Source of the DNA: Tabrizicola oligotrophica
GTDB lineage: Bacteria; Pseudomonadota; Alphaproteobacteria; Rhodobacterales; Rhodobacteraceae
NCBI RefSeq assembly: GCF_011008935.1
Contig: NZ_JAAIVJ010000018.1
Location: 1-51,679, forward strand
Length of the DNA stretch: 51,679 nt
Direction of reading: 5' to 3'
Below, piece by piece: positions 41,154-49,172 of the stretch. A model generated the notes under the pieces. The model did not search any database. It was not told the DNA's origin and saw only the letters and a program-made list of their open reading frames with translations. The position numbers and the translations under genes are program-made. Position 1 is the stretch's first letter; each line of letters begins with the position of its first letter.

Positions 41154-41485
41154 AGGTCTTCCTGACCCGGGCCGCCGAGGACTGCCTTTGGGCGATCTGG
41201 GACCATGATCGGCTCTATTCGGAAAGCCTGGCGGACAGTTTTCAGCGCGACATCGACCGGTTCATCCGGGATGCCATCGGCGCGAACCCTGAGATTGGCC
41301 ATGTCTGGCATGCTCTGCGCGGCATCCGACGGCTGATCTTCCGCCGCCGTCACAACATTTTCTACACGCTGCGCGACGATGCCGCCTTCGTCCTGTTCAT
41401 CTTCGATGGCCGTATGGACATCAACCAGCAGATCGCGGAGGCTGGGCTCGATGTCGAGGCGTTGATTGTGCGCTCGGACGACTGA
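41150..41485 (+). CDS. RelE/ParE-family toxin
   Basis: 111 residues with the RelE/ParE fold: LTRAAEDCLWAIWDHDRLYS (helical hairpin), then strands GHVWHALRGIRRLIFRRRHN and IFYTLRDDAAFVLFIFDGRM. ParE proteins poison gyrase and RelE proteins cut mRNA; the sequence does not decide between them, although the helical N terminus and the R-rich strand fit ParE well. Translated with the antitoxin via a four-base overlap. Confidence 0.85.
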   Translation: MKVFLTRAAEDCLWAIWDHDRLYSESLADSFQRDIDRFIRDAIGANPEIGHVWHALRGIRRLIFRRRHNIFYTLRDDAAFVLFIFDGRMDINQQIAEAGLDVEALIVRSDD

Positions 41486-41513
41486 GCAAGCGTCGGACGC
41501 GGAGCTAATCGGT

Positions 41514-41544
41514 CGTTTATTGATGGTATCTGAAATTGTAAACG
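41514..41544. repeat. inverted repeat before the serine recombinase
   Basis: CGTTTA (41514-41519) and TAAACG (41539-41544) are inverted with 19 bases between them, directly before the recombinase start at 41555. The length and position suit half of a resolvase res site or its promoter-operator. The arms are short, so chance is a real alternative. Confidence 0.3.
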
Positions 41545-41554
41545 GTCTGTTTTG

Positions 41555-42442
41555 ATGCCCCTGATCGGCTATGCGCGCGTCTCAACCGAGGATCAGACCC
41601 CCCTGCCCCAGTCGCAGGCCCTGAAATCCGCGGGCTGCGCGGAGATCCATGAGGAGCAAGCATCAGGCGGGAACCGCGCGCGCCCCGTACTGGCGCGAGT
41701 GCTGGATCGAATCGGCAAGGGTGACACGCTGGTGGTCGTGCGCATCGACCGCCTGGCGCGGTCGCTCTCGCATCTCCTCGAGGTGATCGAACGGCTGGAA
41801 GCGAAGGGCGCCTTCTTCCGCTCGCTCACCGATCCGATCGACACGTCCTCGCCGCAGGGCAAGTTCACCCTGCAGGTCCTGGGCGCCGCGGCCGAGTTTG
41901 AGCGCGCGCTGATCCGCGAACGCACCAAGGCTGGGCTGGCCAGCGCACGGACCAAAGGCAGGGTTGGCGGCAACCCGGGCCTGCGCGCCCGCGATCCGGC
42001 CGCACTCCGAAAGGTGCGGTTGGCGCGACAGGATGGCTACATGGAACGGCTGAACGAGACGGCGCAGGACTGGGTGCCCAATGTGCGCCGCCTGCGGCCC
42101 GACATGGCCTGGGAAGACGTGCTGCGCATAGTCAACGGCGCCCTGCCCCGCGAGCGCCAGTGGACGCAAAGTCGGCTTCTCCGCGCGGTGAACGCCTATG
42201 TCTGCGGCGGCTTCCTGCCCGAAACGGTGCTGGGTCGCGCCGGGCGGCGCGAAACGGACGACCGCCTGCCCGCCATCGTCGCCGCCATCAAGGGTACAGA
42301 TCCCGACATCACGCTTCAGGCGATTTGCACCCGGCTGGAAGCGATGCGCGAGCGTACGCCCCGCGGGCGGACAAGCTGGCAGCCGTCCTCGGTCAAGATG
42401 CTGTTGGAACGAGCGGAGAGGCTGGGGTTGGTGGACTTATAG
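41555..42442 (+). CDS. serine recombinase (resolvase/invertase family)
   Basis: 295 residues. The resolvase catalytic domain occupies about residues 1-140: LIGYARVSTEDQT with the nucleophile Ser10, then VVVRIDRLARSLSHLLEVIE, LTDPIDTSSPQGKFTLQVLG, and the E-helix FERALIRERTKAGLASARTK. It is longer than ordinary resolvases (about 185 residues); the C-terminal 150 residues are not a simple Hin-type helix-turn-helix and hold a second repeat-like helical region. The role may be multimer resolution or transposon-type resolution. No clear ribosome site is visible before the ATG. Confidence 0.88.
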   Translation: MPLIGYARVSTEDQTPLPQSQALKSAGCAEIHEEQASGGNRARPVLARVLDRIGKGDTLVVVRIDRLARSLSHLLEVIERLEAKGAFFRSLTDPIDTSSPQGKFTLQVLGAAAEFERALIRERTKAGLASARTKGRVGGNPGLRARDPAALRKVRLARQDGYMERLNETAQDWVPNVRRLRPDMAWEDVLRIVNGALPRERQWTQSRLLRAVNAYVCGGFLPETVLGRAGRRETDDRLPAIVAAIKGTDPDITLQAICTRLEAMRERTPRGRTSWQPSSVKMLLERAERLGLVDL

Positions 42443-42803
42443 AGAAACGCCCACCGACAATACTTGTTCACGCCGATCATAAATCCCTTGCCCGACTCAC
42501 TTTGAGACGTAGAACTCGCCCAGCTGCCACCCAGAAGCTACAACTGGTGTTGGGGTCTTCCGGCATCACAAGATATCGCACTGCAAGTCGAGCTGCAAAT
42601 TTTCTCAAGTTATCATTGCCTTAGAGGCCCCGGTTCGCAGTCTTGATGAACTTGTGTCACGCACGAACGCAACGCGCATTCAAAATCTTGTTGCTCTGGA
42701 ATAAGTTGCGTGCCATCACTCCAGTTGTCGCAAGGTTTCGCTTTTGACGCTCTTACGCGACGAAATCAAGAATGGTCCATCAAGAGGCCACCGAGGGCAA
42801 GTT
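42443..42803 (+). other. leader and promoter region of repABC
   Basis: No gene is supported in these 361 bases. The region must hold the repA promoter and probably the RepA operator, as in other repABC plasmids, but I find no strong -35/-10 pair or long palindrome that I can point to with confidence. GAGG eight bases before the repA ATG (42804) is the ribosome site. Confidence 0.4.
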
Positions 42804-44003
42804 ATGGCGAGCACTGAAAGTCCAGCTCCCGGGACCGTCGCAGGCACTATCAGTGCCAATGCCGCACGGTTGTCGGAAGCATTGAACAACCATATGCGCA
42901 ATAGCTTTCAGCCTGAAAGCCGAAAGACGCTGCGCAAGTTCCATCCGGCAGAAGTTTCCGAACTCACCGGTATCTCGATGTCCAACCTGCGGACCCGGCA
43001 CCAAGAAGGCGATTTCCCTGATGTGGAAACCGACGGTCGAGGGCGGCGTCTCTATTCCGCCGAGGAGATTGATCAGATCCGTCATGTGATGGCAAAGACC
43101 GGACGCAACGGCGAGGCCTATTTGCCCGGTCGCCGAGAACATGACGGTCTGCAGGTCATCTCGATCGTAAATTTTAAGGGCGGATCCAGCAAGACGACGA
43201 CAGCCATCCATCTGGCGCAGCGCTATGCGCTGCGCGGCTATCGTGTCCTGACAATCGACATGGACCCCCAGGCGAGCTTGACCACAATGTTTGGCTATCG
43301 TCCTGAGATAGAGTTCGCGGAAACCGGGACTATCTATGACGCGCTGCGCTACGAAGATCCGGTGCCGCTGAGCCAAGTTGTTCGGAAGACCTACTTTCAT
43401 AACCTCGATCTGGTTCCGGCGGGGTTGCTCCTGTCCGAATACGAGACAGAAACAGCCTACGCCCTACAGCATCGGCTGGAGCCACCATTCACTCAGCGTC
43501 TTTCGGTCGCGATTGGCGAGATCGAAGAAGACTACGACCTGGTCATCATCGATTGCCCGCCACAGCTTGGCTTCACTACCATGTCTTCGCTTCTGGCCTC
43601 GACGGGCCTCTTAATAACCGTCGTTCCCAGCATGCTGGATGTCGCCTCAATGGCACAATTCCTTGAAATGGCGGGAGAAACTGTCCGCACACTGGAAGAA
43701 TCGACTGGCCCGACCGACTGGAAATTCCTGAAATTCCTGATCGCCCGATATGAACCCACAGACGTGCCCCAGGCACAGATGGCTGGTTTCCTGCGCTCGA
43801 TACTACTGGACCAGGTCCTGACCACACCGATGCTGAAGTCTACGGCGATTTCCGACGCCGGCATGACACAACAGACGATTTATGAGCTCGATCCCAATCA
43901 ACTCGTGCGCAAGACACTGGACCGGATCCTGGAAAGCGTGAACGGCATGGCCGATGAATTCGAGAAGATCATCCAGCAAGCCTGGGGACGGAGGACGACC
44001 TGA
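42804..44003 (+). CDS. repA: plasmid partition ATPase RepA (ParA-like)
   Basis: 399 residues. The N-terminal part holds a MerR-like helix-turn-helix (FHPAEVSELTGISMSNLRTR, about residue 46), as in repABC RepA proteins, which repress their own operon. The ParA ATPase domain has the deviant Walker A motif NFKGGSSKTTTAIHLA near residue 125, Walker A' LTIDMDPQASLTTMFGYRPE, and VIIDCPPQLGF (Walker B) near 235. It moves plasmid copies apart together with RepB and parS. The stop overlaps the repB start (TGATG). ATG 42804 is chosen for its GAGG; an earlier frame start at 42744 lacks it. Confidence 0.94.
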   Translation: MASTESPAPGTVAGTISANAARLSEALNNHMRNSFQPESRKTLRKFHPAEVSELTGISMSNLRTRHQEGDFPDVETDGRGRRLYSAEEIDQIRHVMAKTGRNGEAYLPGRREHDGLQVISIVNFKGGSSKTTTAIHLAQRYALRGYRVLTIDMDPQASLTTMFGYRPEIEFAETGTIYDALRYEDPVPLSQVVRKTYFHNLDLVPAGLLLSEYETETAYALQHRLEPPFTQRLSVAIGEIEEDYDLVIIDCPPQLGFTTMSSLLASTGLLITVVPSMLDVASMAQFLEMAGETVRTLEESTGPTDWKFLKFLIARYEPTDVPQAQMAGFLRSILLDQVLTTPMLKSTAISDAGMTQQTIYELDPNQLVRKTLDRILESVNGMADEFEKIIQQAWGRRTT

Positions 44004-44959
44004 TGGCACGTCGAAACATTTTTCAGCCCCCTCCCCCGCCGCCAGCTCCGGCTGAGGCCGATGCGGTCGAAGCGCGCCCTCGGTTTCCCAACACCGGAAC
44101 GATGTCAGGTGTGAAGTCAACTTTGCGGGACCTGTCGTCGAATGCCGTAAAGGAGCTTGATCCCTCTCTGATTGACGACGGTGGCCCAAAAGACCGCCTC
44201 GTGATTTCGGACACTGATGTCGCTGACCTTGCCGAGAGCATTCGCCTGCACGGCCAGCAAGTGCCCATCATGGTTCGCCCGCTTCCTGATAGTCCCGGGC
44301 GGTATCGGATCGTCTATGGCCGGCGCCGCCTCCAAGCGTTGAAGATCATCGGCATGCCGGCCAAAGCACTGGTTCGGACCTTGACCGACGAACAGGCCAT
44401 ATTGGCGCAAGGCCAGGAAAACAGCCTGCGGCTCGACCCGAGTTTCGTCGAGAAAGCATTCTTTGTCAGTGAGTTGGCAGATTCTGGCTATGATGCAACG
44501 ATCATTCTGGATGCGCTAGCCATCGACAAGCCGATGCTCTCTCGAATGACGAAGGTCACCCGTACCATTCCCGAGGCGGTCATTCGCTTCGTTGGCCCCG
44601 CCCACGGCATCGGGCGTCGTCGCTGGGAGGAATTGGCCGATCTTGCGCGCAATCATGAAATCGACCTCGAAGCACTGATCGAGAAGCTGTCGAGACCCGA
44701 GTTGTCTTCGGATGAGCGGTTCAGTCTTCTGCATGACGCGGCGAACAAGTTGGTTGCGCCAACTTCGGCGACGACCAGCCCCCCTGCCCTACCCATTACG
44801 GACGCGAGCGGCACACCCATTGGCGAGATGAAATTGTCCACAAGAGCTGTGACGCTTCGGTTCGCACGGGCTTCGAGCGGAGATTTCGCCGACTGGATGC
44901 GGGACAACGCGAAAAAAGAGATTCAGCGCCTCTACGAGGCCTGGAAGTCGGCGAAGTAA
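44003..44959 (+). CDS. repB: plasmid partition protein RepB (ParB-like)
   Basis: 318 residues. The ParB N-terminal domain has VADLAESIRLHGQQVPIMVR near residue 72 and the GRYRIVYGRRRLQALKIIG box near 95, then TDEQAILAQGQENSLRLDPS, the ParB box II. The central helix-turn-helix region (ATIILDALAIDKPMLSRMTK) binds parS. The C-terminal part should dimerise. It loads on the parS palindromes in and after repC and activates RepA. Together with RepA it controls segregation and the incompatibility group. Confidence 0.93.
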   Translation: MARRNIFQPPPPPPAPAEADAVEARPRFPNTGTMSGVKSTLRDLSSNAVKELDPSLIDDGGPKDRLVISDTDVADLAESIRLHGQQVPIMVRPLPDSPGRYRIVYGRRRLQALKIIGMPAKALVRTLTDEQAILAQGQENSLRLDPSFVEKAFFVSELADSGYDATIILDALAIDKPMLSRMTKVTRTIPEAVIRFVGPAHGIGRRRWEELADLARNHEIDLEALIEKLSRPELSSDERFSLLHDAANKLVAPTSATTSPPALPITDASGTPIGEMKLSTRAVTLRFARASSGDFADWMRDNAKKEIQRLYEAWKSAK

Positions 44960-45015
44960 GCCGACAACGACCGATCGAGCACGCAACAACAAGGGAGCAC
45001 ATCAGCAGCCAGAGG

Positions 45016-45071
45016 AAACAAAAGAGCCCTCCAAGGTCACCCCCAGAGAGCCCAATCTGTTGCTTCGCACC
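45016..45071 (-). ncRNA. predicted antisense counter-transcribed RNA controlling repC
   Basis: Opposite to the repB-repC intergenic region a small minus-strand transcript of about 56 bases is predicted. It would start near 45071, from the promoter at 45078-45106, and end at a terminator: arms at 45045-45053 and 45024-45032 (9 pairs, several G-U), followed by UUUUGUUU (45023-45016). repABC plasmids are known to encode such an RNA exactly here; it limits RepC translation and determines incompatibility. Exact ends are estimates. Confidence 0.6.
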
Positions 45072-45077
45072 TTCAGA

Positions 45078-45106
45078 TTTATCAGCTTCTCTCTACGCCA
45101 GTCAAG
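45078..45106 (-). promoter_or_regulatory. minus-strand promoter of the antisense RNA
   Basis: Read on the minus strand: -35 TTGACT (45106-45101), 17 bases, -10 ATAAAT (45083-45078). Spacing is ideal and both boxes are close to consensus for a strong housekeeping promoter, as expected for a constitutive counter-transcribed RNA. Confidence 0.6.
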
Positions 45107-45108
45107 AC

Positions 45109-45154
45109 AACCGATTCGGTTGATCGGTACCTTTTTGCCTGCTGAAGGCAAAAT
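45109..45154 (+). promoter_or_regulatory. repC leader hairpins
   Basis: Two stem-loops precede repC: CAACCG-ATT-CGGTTG (45109-45123) and TTTTGCCT-GCTGA-AGGCAAAA (45134-45154). In repABC leaders, pairing of the antisense RNA changes folding so that a downstream hairpin stops transcription or hides the repC start. These are candidates for that switch. The repC start itself has no strong ribosome site, which fits control at this step. Confidence 0.5.
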
Positions 45155-45202
45155 GCTCGACCTTTGGTCTGGGCAAACACTCTTGGTTTGCCGTGAAACA
45201 AC

Positions 45203-46315
45203 ATGGCCTTTGAACATGCCTCCGCACCCACTGGGCAGCGGGTAAGTAAAGCATTGTCCGTGGACAATGCAAAACCTGATCGCTTCACATTGATGGAAAC
45301 CCTGTCCCGCGCTGCATCTCGGCTGGGGCTCGGTCCTTCCGTTGTTGCGACGGTAGATGCTCTGCTTTCCTGCTTGCCGCCGAAGCGTACCCACGACGTG
45401 GTCTTCGCATCGAACGCAACGCTCGTCCTTCGCCGCAATGGCATTTCGGATCGAACCCTGCGGCGACATCTCGCCGAACTTGTGGCCCTGGGCTTGATGA
45501 CCCGCATCGATAGCCCGAACGGCAAACGCTATTCAAAACGTGATCCCTTGATGGGCACAGCGCTACGTTTTGGCCTGAACCTCGCGCCACTTTTTTCTGC
45601 CTATGACAGATTGCTCGCACTGGCTCAGGAACGTGCGGCCGAAATGAACAGGGCCAACTATCTGCGCACAAAACTCGGCTGCCTCGTTCGCCATCTCGCC
45701 AACTTGGGCTTCTCGGAGATCGCTGACGAAGCTCGTCGGATCCTTCGTCGTCAACTCAGCGTCGATCAGCTCGAATCTTGCTTGACCGACCTCGAAGCAC
45801 GGATGCAACCGCTCGAGAACATCACCGTCGAAACGCCTCTGAGCACCGAAGAAATGTCCGGCAGCAACGGCCAAAATGTCCGCCACCAACATAACTCAAA
45901 AAAAGAAAATACTGATAAAGAGGTTGACCGTCTCGAACCCACACATCCTTCGGCAAACCGAAGCTTGCACCTGGAGCAGCTCACGCAAGCCTGTCCAGAA
46001 GCAACCTCGTTCCTCACCGACAAGCTCTCATCACCGGTGGATGTCATAGCTCACGCAAGACGACTGGCACCAATGATCGGCATCGACCGCTATTGCTATG
46101 AAACAGCCGAAAGGCGCTTGGGATCTCTCGAGACCGCATTGACCATCTGGGGCCTTATGGAAAGGCAGAGCAGAATTGCCAGGTTAGGGGCCTATTTCCG
46201 CTCGATCACCTCTGGGAATCGCAGCCAGTCCTTTGATCCATGGGAACTCATCAATCAACTGGTGAGGCAAGCTTCACGTCTCTCACCGCATTGTCCGCGG
46301 ACAACGGAGCCTTAG
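45203..46315 (+). CDS. repC: replication initiator RepC
   Basis: 370 residues of the RepC family. Conserved parts: FTLMETLSRAASRLGLGPSV near residue 30, ATVDALLSCLPPKR, ASNATLVLRRNGISDRTLRR (helix-turn-helix), HLAELVALGLMTRIDSPNGK, and in the C-terminal domain RLGSLETALTIWGLMERQSR, RLGAYFRSITSG. RepC initiates replication at an origin usually located within its own gene. The 5' end contains one parS-like palindrome and the 3' end a second. Expression is probably limited by the antisense RNA. Intact. Confidence 0.94.
   Translation: MAFEHASAPTGQRVSKALSVDNAKPDRFTLMETLSRAASRLGLGPSVVATVDALLSCLPPKRTHDVVFASNATLVLRRNGISDRTLRRHLAELVALGLMTRIDSPNGKRYSKRDPLMGTALRFGLNLAPLFSAYDRLLALAQERAAEMNRANYLRTKLGCLVRHLANLGFSEIADEARRILRRQLSVDQLESCLTDLEARMQPLENITVETPLSTEEMSGSNGQNVRHQHNSKKENTDKEVDRLEPTHPSANRSLHLEQLTQACPEATSFLTDKLSSPVDVIAHARRLAPMIGIDRYCYETAERRLGSLETALTIWGLMERQSRIARLGAYFRSITSGNRSQSFDPWELINQLVRQASRLSPHCPRTTEP
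45251..45270. repeat. parS: parS-like palindrome inside the repC start
   Basis: GCATTGTCCGTGGACAATGC: 9-base arms GCATTGTCC/GGACAATGC around GT. It lies within repC codons 17-23. Shape and sequence (TTGTCC..GGACAA) match the kind of site RepB binds in repABC plasmids. Confidence 0.72.
46288..46307. repeat. parS: parS-like palindrome at the repC end
   Basis: GCATTGTCCGCGGACAACGG, with a perfect 14-base core TTGTCCGCGGACAA at 46291-46304. It overlaps the last codons of repC and shares GCATTGTCCG and GGACAA with the palindrome at 45251-45270, so the two probably serve as the partition sites for RepB. Confidence 0.72.
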
Positions 46316-46420
46316 CGACCAGGCTCAGCCGGTTCCGAGAGTGAAAGGATTGAAGGTTTGAGGGTGACGGGAAGCAAGATCGGGAGAGTGGCTTCCGGCG
46401 CCCGTCGTGGAGAAGATCTG

Positions 46421-48598
46421 ATGGCGAAACCAGCCCAGAAAGTCACCCTGTCCCCTTCGCGGGACATCCCCTTCGACAAGCTCGTCCTGAGCCAGTCCAA
46501 CGTCCGGCGCATAAATGCCGGTGTCTCGGTCGAGGAACTGGCCGAGGACATCGCCCGCCGCGGTCTGCTGCAGGGCCTGAACGTCCGGCCCGTGCTGGAT
46601 GCCGGGGGTGTAGAGACTGGCATGTTCGAAATCCCGGCCGGCGGCCGTCGGTTTCAGGCGCTGTCGCTGCTGGTGAAGCAGAAGCGGCTCGCAAAGGCTG
46701 CGCCGATCCCCTGTATCGTCGGGGGCGCCGCGTCGGATATCCTTGCCGAGGATGACTCTCTGGCAGAGAACATGCAGCGCGTCGCTCTGCACCCGCTCGA
46801 CCAGTTCCGCGCCTTCGTCGCCTTGCGCGAAAAGGGTCAGGGCGAGGAAGCGATCGCGGCGGCCTTCTTCGTCACGCCCCAGATCGTCAAGCAGCGCCTG
46901 AAACTCGCCTCCGTGGCCCCTGCCCTGCTCGAGGTCTATGCCGAAGACGGCATGACGCTGGAACAGCTCATGGCCTTCACCGTGAATTCCGATCCCGCGC
47001 GTCAGGTGCAGGTCTGGGACGCGGTGAAGAACTCCTGGAACAAGGAGCCCTATTCGATCCGGCGCATGCTGACCGAGACTGCGGTTCGGGCCTCTGACCG
47101 CCGCGCGGTCTTCGTCGGCATCGAGGCTTACGAGGCGGCGGGCGGCAGCATGCTGCGCGATCTCTTCCAAGGCGATGACGGTGGCTGGCTCGAGCACCCT
47201 GCCCTGCTTGACCGGCTGGTGGCCGAGAAGCTTCACACCGAGGCTGAAGCGCTTGCTGGCGAGGGCTGGAAGTGGATCGAGGTCTCGACCGATCTGCCCT
47301 ATGGCTACAGCCACGGGCTGCGCCGCCTGACGGGTGACTCCGCGCCGATGAGCGAGGAAGAGAGCGCGGCGCATGCAGCGCTGCTCGCGGAGTATCGCGC
47401 GCTCGAGCAGGAATACTCGGGCCAAGACGAATACCCCGAGGAGATCGACACTCGGCTCGGCGAGCTTGAAGTGGCGATGGAAGCCATCGAGCAGCGGCCG
47501 CTGATCTTCGATCCCACCGAGGTTACCCGTGCGGGTGTCTTCGTGACGCTGGATCGGGACGGAGGTCTTGCGGTCTACCGCGGCTACGTCCGTCCCGAGG
47601 ACGAGCCGCGCGAGGAGTCCGCGATCCGGCTCGGGCGTGACGCCCACGCGGATGCGATGGGGCAGGGGGGCGATGCGGGTATTTCCGGATGGCAGCCCGC
47701 TGCGTCGTCTGGTGGCGGAACCGTCATCACCTCGGGTGGTCAGCTGATCGGCGCGGACCTGTCCGAGGATGAGGATGACGGGGCACTGAGGCCGCTGCCC
47801 GAGCGGTTGGTCATGGAACTGACCGCCCACCGGACGCTGGCGCTGCGCGAGGCCATCGGGCGCTCGCCCGACGTGGCGCTGACGCTCCTTCTGATGAAGC
47901 TCGTCACCGACACCTTCCGCACCTCCAATGCCTCGGGCAGCTGCCTCGAGGCCTCGGTGCGTCACGTCTACATGTCGGCGCAGGCGCCCGATCTGAAGGA
48001 CAGCGTTGTGGCCAAGCTGGTCGACGAGCGTCACGCGGCGTGGGAGGCCGATCTGCCCCTCGGCAATGATGCCGCGCTCTGGGACTATCTGACGGTGCTC
48101 GACCAGGGCAGCCGTCTGGCTCTCCTCGCGCATTGCCTCAGCTTCGGGATCAACGCGCTCCATGAGAAGGTGAATCCCTATGGTGCAGGGATCTCTGCAA
48201 ACGGCCTGACCCGCCGGATGGCGCATTCCGATCTTGTGGCGCGCACGGTCGATCTTGACATGGTCGAGGCCGGTTGGGAGCCGACGGTCGACGGCTATCT
48301 CAACCGCGTGCCCAAGGCCCGGATCCTCGAGGCCGTGCGCGAGGCGAAGGGGGAGGGAACCGCTCAGCTCCTCGACCACCTGAAGAAGGGCGAGATGGCG
48401 ACCGAGGCCGCGCGGCTGCTCAAGGGCAGCGGCTGGTTGCCCGAGGTCTTGCGCCGCGCCGATCTTGTGGCGCTGGACCGCGAGGAGATCGCAGAAGGGC
48501 AGGGGGATGACGCGGTTCAGCCCGAGGAGGTCGATCTCCCAGCATTCCTGACGGTCGATTTGTCCGAAATCGCCGCTCCGATGATGGCTGCGGAGTGA
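46421..48598 (+). CDS. large ParB-domain plasmid protein
   Basis: 725 residues. The ParB/Srx domain covers about residues 15-140: DIPFDKLVLSQSNVRRINAG, VEELAEDIARRGLLQGLNVR, the box EIPAGGRRFQALSLLVKQ, and LAENMQRVALHPLDQFRAF. A KorB-like helical domain follows (EAIAAAFFVTPQIVKQRLKL). The remaining 450 residues are specific to large plasmid ParB-like proteins of alphaproteobacteria, with an acidic coiled stretch near 330-375 and a Gly/Ser-rich linker near 450. Unlike RepB it has no ParA partner beside it. Such proteins may act as transcription regulators or nucleases; function here is open. GGAG precedes the ATG at 46421. Confidence 0.85.
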   Translation: MAKPAQKVTLSPSRDIPFDKLVLSQSNVRRINAGVSVEELAEDIARRGLLQGLNVRPVLDAGGVETGMFEIPAGGRRFQALSLLVKQKRLAKAAPIPCIVGGAASDILAEDDSLAENMQRVALHPLDQFRAFVALREKGQGEEAIAAAFFVTPQIVKQRLKLASVAPALLEVYAEDGMTLEQLMAFTVNSDPARQVQVWDAVKNSWNKEPYSIRRMLTETAVRASDRRAVFVGIEAYEAAGGSMLRDLFQGDDGGWLEHPALLDRLVAEKLHTEAEALAGEGWKWIEVSTDLPYGYSHGLRRLTGDSAPMSEEESAAHAALLAEYRALEQEYSGQDEYPEEIDTRLGELEVAMEAIEQRPLIFDPTEVTRAGVFVTLDRDGGLAVYRGYVRPEDEPREESAIRLGRDAHADAMGQGGDAGISGWQPAASSGGGTVITSGGQLIGADLSEDEDDGALRPLPERLVMELTAHRTLALREAIGRSPDVALTLLLMKLVTDTFRTSNASGSCLEASVRHVYMSAQAPDLKDSVVAKLVDERHAAWEADLPLGNDAALWDYLTVLDQGSRLALLAHCLSFGINALHEKVNPYGAGISANGLTRRMAHSDLVARTVDLDMVEAGWEPTVDGYLNRVPKARILEAVREAKGEGTAQLLDHLKKGEMATEAARLLKGSGWLPEVLRRADLVALDREEIAEGQGDDAVQPEEVDLPAFLTVDLSEIAAPMMAAE

Positions 48599-48610
48599 GC
48601 TGAGCCATCC

Positions 48611-48635
48611 GAGGGCGGGGAAACCCGCCCTCTTT
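48611..48635 (+). terminator. terminator after the ParB-like gene
   Basis: Perfect 9-base arms GAGGGCGGG and CCCGCCCTC around a GAAA loop, then TTT. It lies 13 bases after the stop codon. The core GGCGGGGAAACCCGCC is identical to that of the hairpin after ssb (137-160). Confidence 0.75.
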
Positions 48636-48698
48636 CCCTACAAAACACAGCAATATCAATATGATGAATGCAAATTCTCGTATTCTGGATGAGGAATC

Positions 48699-49172
48699 AT
48701 GTCTGCAACAATCATCATCGACACAGCACCTCTCGGGGCGCTGATCCGCTACACTGACGGCAGTCCGAAGCCGCCTGCGCGGTTCACCAAAAAGCTGGCG
48801 GCCTGGGAGCGCTCCAACGGTGTCGGCCGCCTCCTGAAGAAGGAACCGCCCCGGCCCTATCCGACCTGGACGGCTCCGGCCTCCTTCACGCTGCATGAGG
48901 GGAACTTCTCCTCGGATGGCGTCATCCTTGTCACCATCATGCGCAGCCATTCGGCCGACAGCCGGCTGATCTTCGAGGTGGCCGAGGAACCAAAGCCCGG
49001 CCAGGTCCGCGTGCTCCTCGACTTCGGTGGCAACACCGAACTGCTGCATCTGGCGGAATCCATCACCGCGGCCGAGCTCTGGATCGCGAAGGAGGGCTAT
49101 CGCAATGCCAGGCTCGAGATCGTTGGCGCCGAGCACGGCGATAGGGCAGGGGGCGCGGACCTGGCCGCCTGA
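48699..49172 (+). CDS. uncharacterised plasmid protein
   Basis: 157 residues, family not recognised. It reads like a soluble alpha/beta protein: an opening strand SATIIIDTAPLGALIRYTDG, a basic Pro-rich loop (LLKKEPPRPYPTWTAPASFT), and strands GVILVTIMR, DSRLIFEVAEEPKPGQVRVL and LDFGGNTELLHLAESITAAE. No signal peptide or membrane segment. GAGGA five bases before the ATG marks the start clearly, and a terminator separates it from the ParB-like gene. It probably belongs to the plasmid's conserved accessory backbone together with ssb and the ParB-like gene. Confidence 0.7.
   Translation: MSATIIIDTAPLGALIRYTDGSPKPPARFTKKLAAWERSNGVGRLLKKEPPRPYPTWTAPASFTLHEGNFSSDGVILVTIMRSHSADSRLIFEVAEEPKPGQVRVLLDFGGNTELLHLAESITAAELWIAKEGYRNARLEIVGAEHGDRAGGADLAA

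Noticed and set aside
46325-48379. 684-codon open frame on the minus strand opposite the ParB-like gene
   Set aside because: High G+C third positions of the real gene leave the antisense frame open; its translation is Arg/Leu/His-rich with no domain, while the plus strand has clear ParB boxes.
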